DNA of 49,261 nucleotides from Streptomyces olivochromogenes (GTDB lineage Bacteria > Actinomycetota > Actinomycetes > Streptomycetales > Streptomycetaceae), in contig NZ_KQ948483.1 in the NCBI RefSeq assembly GCF_001514115.1, forward strand, positions 28,831-78,091, in the 5' to 3' direction. The position numbers and the translations under genes are program-made. How positions within the stretch are numbered: the stretch's first letter is position 1; every line of letters begins with the position of its first letter. Below, piece after piece: positions 42,599-49,261 of this stretch. The notes under the pieces were generated by a model. It did not search any database, had not been told where the DNA came from, and saw nothing but the letters and a program-made list of their open reading frames with translations.

Positions 42599-43919
42599 TC
42601 ACGGCCGGGTGGCGGCTTGCCTGCGGTAATGACACAGGCGTGCGCGGGCTTGGTGCCAGCGTCGCCAGTGTGACCAACGCAGGCGGTGTGCGAGGTCGTG
42701 GACGGGGCTGATCAGTGCGGCGAACAGGTGCTGGATCTCATTGCCGGTCAAGGGGATCAAGCCATTCGGGGTGGGTCGGTCGCGGCGTTCGGTAGCTGCG
42801 GTGACGGCGAGGAAGGCGTGAGCGAGCATGGCGAGGGTGACCCAGCGGTGCCACGAGGTCCAGCGGCGGACCTGTGCTCGTCCAGGCCGGTCAGGCCCTT
42901 GCTGGCCTGGAACGTCTCCTCGACCGTCCAGCGCCGGCCGGCGACCCGCACCAGCTCGGACATCGGCACCGGGCGGGTGAGAAGCAACGATAGAAGGCGA
43001 GTTCGCCGGTGCGCCGGTTGCGGCGGACCATCAGGCACCACTGTCCGAGCCGACCGGCCGGACCTTGAACCTCGACCTGTGCCCAGTCGTAGTATCGATC
43101 GCCCTTCGCCCCCACCCCGGCCGACAGCCGCTGCCAGGCCCGCTTCGGGATCCGCGCGGCCAAGGTCTTCGCCTGGAACTTCCCGGCGTGCGTGACGACA
43201 GGGTGGGTGCTGGAGATGGCCAGGACGTAGCCGGTCCGGCGGTGTTCCAGGGCGGTCCGAAGGTGCGGGTTGTCGCCGTAGACCTCGTCTCCCGCGACCC
43301 AGCGGGCCGGTGTTCCCGCGTCCAAGGCCCGCTCGACCATGCGTGCCGCGAGCTGGGGCTTGGCGGCGAAGGACAGACCGCCGGGGATACCCGCGCTCCG
43401 GCAGCGGTCCGGGTCCTCCGTCCATGAGCGCGGCACGTACAGGGCTCGGTCGATGGCAGCGTGTCCGCGGGCGGCTGAGTACACAAGATATACGGCGACC
43501 TGGGCGTTCTCTATGCGGCCGGCCGTGCCGGTGTACTGGCGCTGCACGCCGACGGTTGCCGTACCCTTCTTCAGATCGCCTGTCTCGTCGACCACGAGCA
43601 CGGCCTCCGTGTCGTGCAGGTGCTCGACCACGTAGCCACGTATGTCGTCTCGGATCGCTTCGGCGTCCCATTTCGCCCGGTGGAGCAGGTGCTGCATGCC
43701 GTCCGGAGTGGCGTCCCCCGCGTGCTCGGCCAGGGTCCAGCAGTTCTTGCGCGGCAGGTCTGACAACAGCCCAAGGACGAACCGCCGCACCCGGCGGCGG
43801 GGTTCAACTCGGGCGAACCGGCCCGCGATCCGGTTCATCAGGCCCTCGAATGCATCCTGCCAGTGGGCAGGCACTTCGCTGGCGTCCGAGGTCGCCGCGT
43901 GATCATTGATTGTCCACAC
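42599..43919 (-). pseudogene. IS701-family transposase with frameshifts
   Basis: Frame 1 from GTG at 43919 runs FARVEPRRRVRRFVLGLLSD, LVVDETGDLKKGTATVGVQ, WVAGDEVYGDN, then loses frame at FYRCFS. Frame 2 gives PVPMSELVRVAGRRWTVEE and FQASKGLTGLDEH. A lost C (CACAG for CACCAG, about 42885) leads to frame 3: TLAMLAHAFLAVTAA to 42599. The DDE core is present, but two shifts leave it inactive. Confidence 0.8.
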
Positions 43920-43943
43920 AACACCTAATGATCACCGGCGGCC

Positions 43944-44396
43944 TCACCTGCTCGGACGCCACCGGAACCAGTAGTCCAGACCCTCGGCCCGGTAGCGGGC
44001 ACCGGCGTCAAATCGCACCTCGCCCACCAGTAGCTTCGCGTTGTCTGGCGCCTGACGGTATGGCGCCAGTAGCAGGGCCAGCTCGTCGTAACGGGCGTCG
44101 ATCCCGCCCTGGCCCGGGTGGGTCTCCGGACCCACCGTCCCTGCCTCATGGCGCTCGTTCCACCTGGCGAAGATCGCCCACTGCTCGCGCTCAAGCTCCA
44201 CCGCCGCGTCGCTCGCGGGCCAGACGCTGTACTCGTCGGCCTCGTCGGCGTCATCCCAGTCGAGGCCCTGGAAGTAGTGGGGCTTGCCATCGACATCGGC
44301 GAGGCCGGCGCGCGGCCCGCTGTACCACTCCAACTCGACGTACACACGCTCGAAGCCGTCAGCGATCAGCTGCACTTCATCCCAGGTCTCAGCCAC
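43944..44396 (-). CDS. Hypothetical protein (passenger)
   Basis: 150 aa: TWDEVQLIADGFERVYVELEW, YFQGLDWDDADEADEY, AIFARWNERHEAGT, ARYDELALLLAPYR. Highly acidic and aromatic. It belongs to an unnamed Streptomyces family. It starts about 35 bp inside the right end of the element. Its composition is like that of small immunity proteins; inference only. Confidence 0.65.
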   Translation of the reverse strand: MAETWDEVQLIADGFERVYVELEWYSGPRAGLADVDGKPHYFQGLDWDDADEADEYSVWPASDAAVELEREQWAIFARWNERHEAGTVGPETHPGQGGIDARYDELALLLAPYRQAPDNAKLLVGEVRFDAGARYRAEGLDYWFRWRPSR

Positions 44397-44455
44397 ACGC
44401 GCAGGCTACCGACGAGCGGCCTCGGCATCCATGATCACGATCTACGGCTGGAGTA

Positions 44456-44459
44456 AAAG
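44456..44459 (+). repeat. 4-bp target duplication AAAG (right)
   Basis: Pairs with 42196-42199. Confidence 0.75.
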
Positions 44460-45200
44460 GCACTCTGAAGCCCGGCCGTGAGTCCGAACCCAGACCCACT
44501 CGTGAACATGTTAATCAGTCCGGCCACGAGCCCGAACACAGGCCCCCAGGCGAGTAGAGAGAAGACCACGTGCCGACGGTCTGCGTTCAACAGGTCGGCG
44601 GGGCTGACGGCAGACTCGATATTGATCGGGGCCTCCAGCCAGGCAATGAGCCCGAATATCAGCCCGGTCCCAAGCCCCACCCCCGGCACGAACACGAGCG
44701 CGCTGTCTAGTACAAGCCCCGTGAGCGCGAGCTGATCCAGGAGTGCAGCACCAGAGCGGCCAGGAGCCCGAGGACGAGTCCGAGCAGGAAGCTGGCCAGG
44801 AACCTCGCGTGAACAGCTCGGGGGCTGCCGAAGATTCGGACGCGTAGACGCCTTGGCACTGCCGCTCTCCGACCACCGACCGCCCCACAGACGATGCCGG
44901 AGCCGAACCCGGTCACAAGCCCGAGCGACAGCCCGACCATGAGTCCACGCTTGAGGACGTACCCGACCCCATGCGACGTCGCGATCAAGGCCACGGCGAT
45001 GTTCCCGAGCCCGGTTGCAACCCCGACAACCACAGCGATCAGGAGCCCGACCACAGCCATGCGGAGAAACGGTTCATGGTGGTGCCCAGGCGCCACCATG
45101 CCAGGTCGGGGCTTTCGAGCTGGTTGACGTGTTGGGCGAGGCAGCCGATCCAGTGCCGGGCGCTCATCCCTCCAGACGACCACGACACGGCATAAGTCCC
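44460..45200 (-). pseudogene. NACHT-like membrane protein, membrane-repeat part
   Basis: It begins within ESPDLAWWRLGTTMNRF, then runs through glycine-rich helices (AVVGLLIAVVVGVATGLG, GLMVGLSLGLVTGFG, ASFLLGLVLGLLAAL). After a shift near 44755 it continues DQLALTGLVLDSALVF, GLGTGLIFGLIAWLE and GLVAGLINMFTSGSG to GLQSAF. The NACHT ATPase part is absent upstream. Such proteins are thought to be membrane-bound signalling ATPases, some linked to phage defence; this copy is dead. Confidence 0.65.
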
Positions 45201-45223
45201 TGCTGCCCGCTACCTGTTGCCCG

Positions 45224-45460
45224 GATGTTCTGGGGTGGCAGCAGGGGGCCGCTCGGCTCCGTGCTCTGGTCGGTGCCCGTGGTGGTGCCCGGTGTGCACG
45301 GTGCGGGTCGCTTGTCCTGGCGAATGTGGTGGACGTGGACCATGTGCAGCCGCTCGCGCTTGGGAGCGAGGACACGGACGGCAACGTTCAGCCGTTGTGC
45401 CGTGACTGCCACTTGGTCAAGACCGCTGAGGACTTCCCATTTCCGAGCCCGGCCACATGA
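45224..45460 (+). pseudogene. HNH endonuclease fragment
   Basis: GARCARCGSLV, then VVDVDHVQPLALGSEDTDG and VQPLCRDCHLVKTAEDF give the complete HNH motif with two CxxC zinc pairs. No proper start or N-terminal domain is present. Free HNH genes like this are often phage- or element-derived. Confidence 0.65.
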
Positions 45461-45620
45461 CGTTCACTGCCAGATTCCCAACGATCCGAAGAATCAGGGT
45501 GACCCGATCCTGGAATCGGTCGGGGATGTGATCCACCTTCAAGTGGAAGCCGTCACCCCGGACTTCGAAGGGAGAGGCTGAACTGGGGGGTGCGGCGCTG
45601 CCGCTCGTGTTCTTGGGCAT
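45417..45620 (-). CDS. Small hypothetical protein
   Basis: 67 aa starting MPKNTSGSAAPPSSASPFEV, ending NLAVNVMWPGSEMGSPQ. AAGAGG lies about 10 nt upstream. It overlaps the HNH fragment end. No family; a hydrophobic patch could be a membrane contact. It may form a pair with 45792-45938. Confidence 0.4.
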   Translation of the reverse strand: MPKNTSGSAAPPSSASPFEVRGDGFHLKVDHIPDRFQDRVTLILRIVGNLAVNVMWPGSEMGSPQRS

Positions 45621-45791
45621 GAAAACAGCCTCTTCGAGAATCCGTCAAATCTACTGTCGGAATTACAGATACCAAGGCGTCCAAACGATCAAAAACGAAA
45701 GGGACGCCATATCCCTCCCCCTCTCCCTGTACCCTCGCTGGCCTCGTAGACCGCCGCGCCCGTGTTCTGTCTCCAACTGCCCGGCGGGACA

Positions 45792-45938
45792 TCATCGGGA
45801 CGTGAGCCAAGCCGCGAGCCCGCGCCCCGAGGCCGCGGCGAGAGCCGCCACCAGCCATCGGGGGATGTACTGAATCGCCAAGTACAGCCCGCCGCAGCGG
45901 AGTTCGCAGCCGGGGCGGTGCTCGTGGTTCTTCGACAT
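45792..45938 (-). CDS. Small hypothetical protein, one membrane helix
   Basis: 48 aa: MSKNHEHRPGCELRCGGLYL, then IPRWLVAALAAASGRGLAAW, a possible membrane helix. GAGAGG is 7 nt before the ATG. Two cysteines near the N-terminus. Too short for family assignment. Confidence 0.35.
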   Translation of the reverse strand: MSKNHEHRPGCELRCGGLYLAIQYIPRWLVAALAAASGRGLAAWLTSR

Positions 45939-46234
45939 CTCTACGCCTCTCGTGGACTGATGCAAAGGACAGCAGGGAAACGGCAGGCGCAGCTCACCGC
46001 TGTGAACCCCCGTGTGGTGAGGCAACAGAAGGGCCGCCCTAACAGGGGCTATTACACACAGTGATGGACAATCAACCTTGATAGTTGTGGCTGCTGGGGC
46101 CCTCTCGTGCCATCCGATCAGCTCATGAGTTGGTGCGGGAGGGCCCACGGGGAGCCCACGTTCTTACGAGGGGGCGTACAGCCACCGTTGCGGAGGTGAT
46201 CCCCCATGCCGTGCAAGCCCCGCCCCCCGTGCGG

Positions 46235-46335
46235 CGGTGCGGCATCAGCCAGCCGAAGGTCCGCTCGATGACCCACCGCTTGGGCAACGACTGGAACCCC
46301 TTTGCTTGCGGACGCTGCACGACCTCGACGTCGAA
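46235..46335 (-). pseudogene. IS5 transposase C-terminal remnant
   Basis: VVQRPQAKGFQSLPKRWVI followed by ERTFGWLMPHRR is the E region of an IS5 transposase; the frame then degenerates. About 33 codons remain. The region 45939-46234 holds only a GGGCCCTC / GAGGGCCC palindrome at about 46100-46145. Confidence 0.6.
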
Positions 46336-46436
46336 CTGGAGCTACGAGCTGAAACTGGACGGTTCTCAAAACATTCGGAGATGTCTCATCCGGGCGGGCC
46401 GGTAAAGTGGCGGCGGACGAGAGAAGAGATCCTCCG

Positions 46437-47057
46437 ATGGACTCCCGCATATCGCGCATACGCTCCAAGCTGGCGAAGGTCCCGTACCAGGTGCGGCGCA
46501 GCCACTCGATGGGCGCCGAGCGTCACGCGTTTCGCGTTGGCCCGCGCATCAGTTCCGCGCAGGCGGACGTCTTCGAGGGCGAACATCACATCGAATTGCC
46601 GTCGGCCTACCGAAAGTTCCTTGTCGAACTTGGGGGCAGCGGTGCCGGCCCCTTCTACGGTCTGCTTCCGCTTGGGGAGTGCAGGCTGTTCACCATGGAC
46701 CGGCAGCCGCCGGACGGCACCCCGCGGGGATTCCATCACGTGAACCACCCGGACGCGCTGCAAGGAGACCTGTTCCTCCACATCATCGAGATGGGCTGCA
46801 CCGACCTATGCCTCATCAGCGTGACTGGCCCCCTCGCCGGCCGCATGCTCACCGGTAACGCGGACGGCTTCTGGCCCCCGAACGTCTCCTCGGTCCAGGA
46901 CTTCCTCTCCTGGTACGAACGCTGGCTGGACCACATGCGGGACGGCAAGGACAACGACGCTCTGGGGCTCACCTCCCCGGCGACCGTCGCAAGCGCCCCC
47001 TGGGGCCCCCGGGCCAGGGCCTGGAAAACTCTGTGGTCGCAAGCGGCAGAGTGTTGA
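46437..47057 (+). CDS. SMI1/KNR4 (SUKH) family protein
   Basis: 206 aa from ATG at 46437. The SUKH core is ELPSAYRKFLVELGGSGAGP followed by YGLLPLGE, then the aromatic SVQDFLSWYERWLDHM. Many SUKH proteins are immunity proteins against nuclease toxins. No toxin is nearby, so it is orphaned. The C-terminal 25 residues are low-complexity. Confidence 0.82.
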   Translation: MDSRISRIRSKLAKVPYQVRRSHSMGAERHAFRVGPRISSAQADVFEGEHHIELPSAYRKFLVELGGSGAGPFYGLLPLGECRLFTMDRQPPDGTPRGFHHVNHPDALQGDLFLHIIEMGCTDLCLISVTGPLAGRMLTGNADGFWPPNVSSVQDFLSWYERWLDHMRDGKDNDALGLTSPATVASAPWGPRARAWKTLWSQAAEC

Positions 47058-47533
47058 GGCGACGGGACTCGGACCCGAGATCCTCACAGCGCCCTTGTCT
47101 CATGAGACATGGCGAAGTCTGGAGAACGACGGGTTCCGGTCCCTGCTCTCCGTCGACGCGGGCACCGAGATGGCGCCGGCGCTTCCGGAGGTGGTGTCCG
47201 GGGCCGCGCAACTGCCGGACACGACCGCGCTGGACGGCGTTATGTGACCTGTCGGGTTGTCTCAAGCATCTGGTGTCTCACCGTGGTGCGGCTTCTTCGT
47301 CAATCGGCGACGCCGCGGAGTGCCAGTTGAAGGGGCGCGGTCTCCAGTCTTGGTACCGGCGGACACGCATGTTGAAACGTCGCGTATGCGCGCGGAGTCC
47401 GCACTGTCGGTCGCATGGGTAGATGATTCACAGCCGACCGAGAACCGGTGGTGCCCCTGAATTCCCGCTGACCGTGGCGTCGTTCCTGGCGGACGCGGCG
47501 AGGGCACCGGGCAGGGCACAGTCGGCCTGGTCA
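47058..47533. other. Intergenic stretch, nothing recognised
   Basis: Short frames on both strands, none with family motifs or coherent ribosome sites. A plus frame 47109-47330 reads MAKSGERRVPVPALRRRG but looks like noise. It is probably a decayed gene. Confidence 0.35.
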
Positions 47534-48502
47534 CTAGTGCGGGAAGCGGCGGGGTGGGCGAGTGACTATGGATTCGCGGAACTCGGCAATCCGCGAGTGG
47601 ACTTGGCGCATCAGGTGCGTGTCCTCGATACGATCCAGGTAGAGGCAGCGGGCTGCCAGGCCCGGAAGGTCGAAGGCGAAATACAGGGACATCAGCGGGT
47701 TCACGAACAACTCGCTGCCCCGGGTGCGGTCAGTGAACCGGACATCGCCGAACGAGCCGCGCACGGCTGCCGCGATTGAACCGTTCACGATGCTGGGGTA
47801 CTCGGGGGTGTGGAGCTGAGCGTGCGTCACGGCGTCAAGGTAGAGAGCGCCCTCACGGGTGGCGCGCGGTATCGAGAACGCACCGAGGTACGCGCCGTCG
47901 CGCTCAAGCGCGGCGATATTCTCCAATACCTGCGTATGGTTTACGCCGTGGTAGGCGTCTACACCGAAGCCGACTGACACGACGAGCCGCGTCGGTATGC
48001 CGTCCAGCGCGGCCAGCGCCGCCACGCTCGTCAGGTCTTCCTCTGGAGTGCCGAGCCCGGCTTCATCGCCGCGCATCAGAATGTCCGTACCGCCGTCGAC
48101 CAGCACCACAGCGTCGACGCAGCGCAGCTCGATCAGTGCTTGGTAGGCGGCTCGCAGCGGGCGCACCCCGGTCTGGGGGAAGGCGTACACGGTGGACGGG
48201 TAGCCGTGCTGGCGCAGCCACTGAGCGAGGGTCCGCTCGGGGAAGTAGCTCTGGTGCAAAGCGGAGTCGGGAGTGACGGCGGCCAGGTCGGGGGCGACCC
48301 AGTCATCGATCGGAAGTCCGTCGAGTGCGCTGAAGGAGAGGTTCGCGAGATATACCTGCTTGCCCTGATGCAGGAGGGAGAGAGCCAACGGCAGGCCGGA
48401 GTAGATGTCGAAGCCGCCGCCCGCGCCCGCGACGAGGATCCGTTCGGCATCGGCGAGCCGGGTGAAGAGTGGGTTGGAGTGGAGGGACGTCATGACGATC
48501 AT
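47534..48502 (-). CDS. DUF1152 protein
   Basis: 322 aa: LFTRLADAERILVAGAGGGFD, IYSGLPLALSLLHQG, VVLVDGGTDILMRGDE, FGVDAYHGVNHTQVLENI. The glycine-rich GAGGGFD near the start and GGTD mid-protein are typical of DUF1152, a family of unknown function with a Rossmann-like look. ATG at 48493 is an alternative start. Intact. Confidence 0.85.
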   Translation of the reverse strand: MIVMTSLHSNPLFTRLADAERILVAGAGGGFDIYSGLPLALSLLHQGKQVYLANLSFSALDGLPIDDWVAPDLAAVTPDSALHQSYFPERTLAQWLRQHGYPSTVYAFPQTGVRPLRAAYQALIELRCVDAVVLVDGGTDILMRGDEAGLGTPEEDLTSVAALAALDGIPTRLVVSVGFGVDAYHGVNHTQVLENIAALERDGAYLGAFSIPRATREGALYLDAVTHAQLHTPEYPSIVNGSIAAAVRGSFGDVRFTDRTRGSELFVNPLMSLYFAFDLPGLAARCLYLDRIEDTHLMRQVHSRIAEFRESIVTRPPRRFPH

Positions 48503-48614
48503 TGTCCGGGGATCCGGCCCCGGGCGCTCCCGAGTTCTCTACGCGACGACGTAGCCACGGAGTAACCGGAATCAAGACCTCCGACCCTCGACCGCCCAGA
48601 GTCAACCTGTTGCG

Positions 48615-49115
48615 GTGACGGCCCTGACTACGGACACGACCGGGTGGCCGTACCGGCGGCGCAGGGCCGCGCTGGAGTCTGTGTTCGCCGGCCGCCGACT
48701 GTCGACGCCGTGGGCGCTGTGCCCGTCGACCACCGAGGCTGATGTCGTGCGCGAGTGCCTGACGTGGGCGTCGGTCGGGATGGAGGACGTGGTCTTCAAG
48801 AGGCTGGACGACGCCTACCGGCCCTCGGTGAGGGGCTGGCAGAAATACAAGGTCCTCGAGACGAGCGAGGCGATCGTCGGCGCCGTCTCCGGTTCCCCGG
48901 CAGCTCCCCGCGCGCTGCTGCTCGGCAGGTACGACGACCAGGGCCGCCTTCAGTACGTCGGCCGCACCACCACTCTCGCCCGGGCAACGGGTGCTGCGGT
49001 GGGCGGATCTCTCGCTCCGGCCCAGCGCGGCCATCCCTGGACGGGCTGGTCTTTCTCCGCCGGGTGGGACACCAGGGAGACGCTGAACCTCACGCTGGTG
49101 CGACCCGAGCTAGTA
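48615..49115 (+). pseudogene. ATP-dependent DNA ligase fragment, cut by an element
   Basis: WALCPSTTEADVVRECLTW, then VGMEDVVFKRLDDAYRPS (ligase motif IV region), RGWQKYKVLET (motif V, KYK) and EAIVGAVSGSPAAPRALLLG belong to the LigC/LigD-like ligase. The N-terminal part with the AMP-accepting lysine is missing. The C-terminus stops at LVRPEL where CTAG and foreign sequence start. Confidence 0.75.
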
Positions 49116-49133
49116 GGACTCCGTTAGGTCGTT

Positions 49134-49261
49134 CTTGATCTTGGTGTTGTCCTGCTGGGCAGGGGTTGGTGGCAGGTGGTGCAGCTGCCGGTCCAGCAGT
49201 TCAGCAGGTCTTGGATGGCGTCGAGGATCTGGTAGAGGGTGAGCCCGCTGTATCGGCTTTT
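49134..49261 (-). pseudogene. Edge of a further element, probable transposase tail
   Basis: The minus frame open to the window end reads YSGLTLYQILDAIQDLL, then NCWTGSCTTCHQPLP. Another frame ends ... KIKNDLTESY at 49110. It starts exactly where the ligase homology breaks, so it is likely the 3' end of an insertion element. Family not determined. Confidence 0.3.

Larger units (their letters stand above)
42200..44455 (+). mobile_element. 2.26-kb element with 24-bp perfect TIRs
   Basis: The terminal repeats at 42200-42223 and 44432-44455 are perfect inverses (TACTCCAGCCGTAGATCG... inward). AAAG is duplicated outside. Excision restores GLQSAF-ALALGSW in the interrupted NACHT-like frame. Inside are a broken IS701-type transposase and one small gene next to each end. 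A 4-bp duplication fits IS701, but the distance of the transposase from the ends is unusual. Confidence 0.8.

Noticed and set aside
42757..43671. 304-aa minus-strand ORF as an independent gene
   Set aside because: Only its last third (PVPMSELVRVAGRRWT) is real, as the shifted continuation of the IS701 transposase.
45164..45412. 82-aa minus-strand ORF over the HNH fragment
   Set aside because: The plus strand encodes a clear HNH motif, so this is a shadow.
1..49261. tRNA, rRNA or CRISPR array
   Set aside because: No cloverleaf-like segment with CCA-type end, no rRNA signature and no regularly spaced repeats were seen by eye; no scan could be run.

Overview
The base composition is high (G+C-rich third codon positions almost throughout) and the gene families are typical of Streptomyces or a close relative. 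Examples are SpoIIE-type phosphatases, NACHT-like membrane proteins, ATP-dependent DNA ligases, AtuA/DUF4387 and IS607/IS110/IS701 elements. The density of insertion sequences, nested insertions and decayed genes suggests an accessory region, such as a chromosome arm or a large plasmid. That placement is inference.

Region by region. 1-3.4 kb: the 3' part of a SpoIIE/PP2C phosphatase, an IS5-type transposase, a frameshifted coiled-coil/helical gene and a small membrane protein. 3.4-6.7 kb: a complete-looking group II intron (RT/maturase/HNH) sitting between a possible transposon end and a decayed tniQ-like gene. 7.2-11.6 kb: a zinc-ribbon protein, remnants of a RAMA-like gene, an IS5 and an istB, an AAA ATPase, and small hypothetical genes. 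11.6-14.5 kb: an IS607 element (serine recombinase TnpA plus TnpB) that splits a secreted ricin-type lectin gene. The lectin reading frame is restored exactly if the element is removed. 14.7-16.2 kb: an IS4-like element with an 11-bp flanking repeat.

16.2-24.8 kb is a redox/detoxification cluster: two MDR dehydrogenases, an F420-type NADP oxidoreductase-like protein, a YjbR protein, a TetR regulator, a cNMP-domain flavoprotein and an SDR. It is bracketed by an intact SDR on one side and a decayed inverted copy with the same promoter-proximal 20-mer on the other. 25-30.1 kb is a pile-up of IS5 elements (one carrying an Imm32-like immunity gene), a VOC protein, an integrase tail, and an IS110 inserted inside an IS5 transposase gene.

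30.1-40.9 kb is the healthiest stretch. It holds a translationally coupled MMPL exporter / response regulator / histidine kinase operon. Next comes a GntR regulator that shares a 12-bp palindromic site with the promoter of an MFS - AtuA-like - DUF4387 catabolic operon. Last are a DHFR-like reductase and a SnoaL-tailed ECF sigma factor. 41.3-45.5 kb: a NACHT-like gene tail interrupted by a 2.26-kb element with 24-bp perfect terminal repeats, a 4-bp duplication, a broken IS701 transposase and two passenger genes; an HNH remnant follows. 46.4-49.3 kb: an SMI1/KNR4 protein, a DUF1152 protein, a truncated ATP-dependent DNA ligase and the edge of another element.

No tRNA, rRNA or CRISPR array was seen. 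Many single-base frameshifts lie in homopolymer runs, so some pseudogene calls could reflect sequencing error rather than decay. All family assignments are from reading the proteins; no database search was possible.
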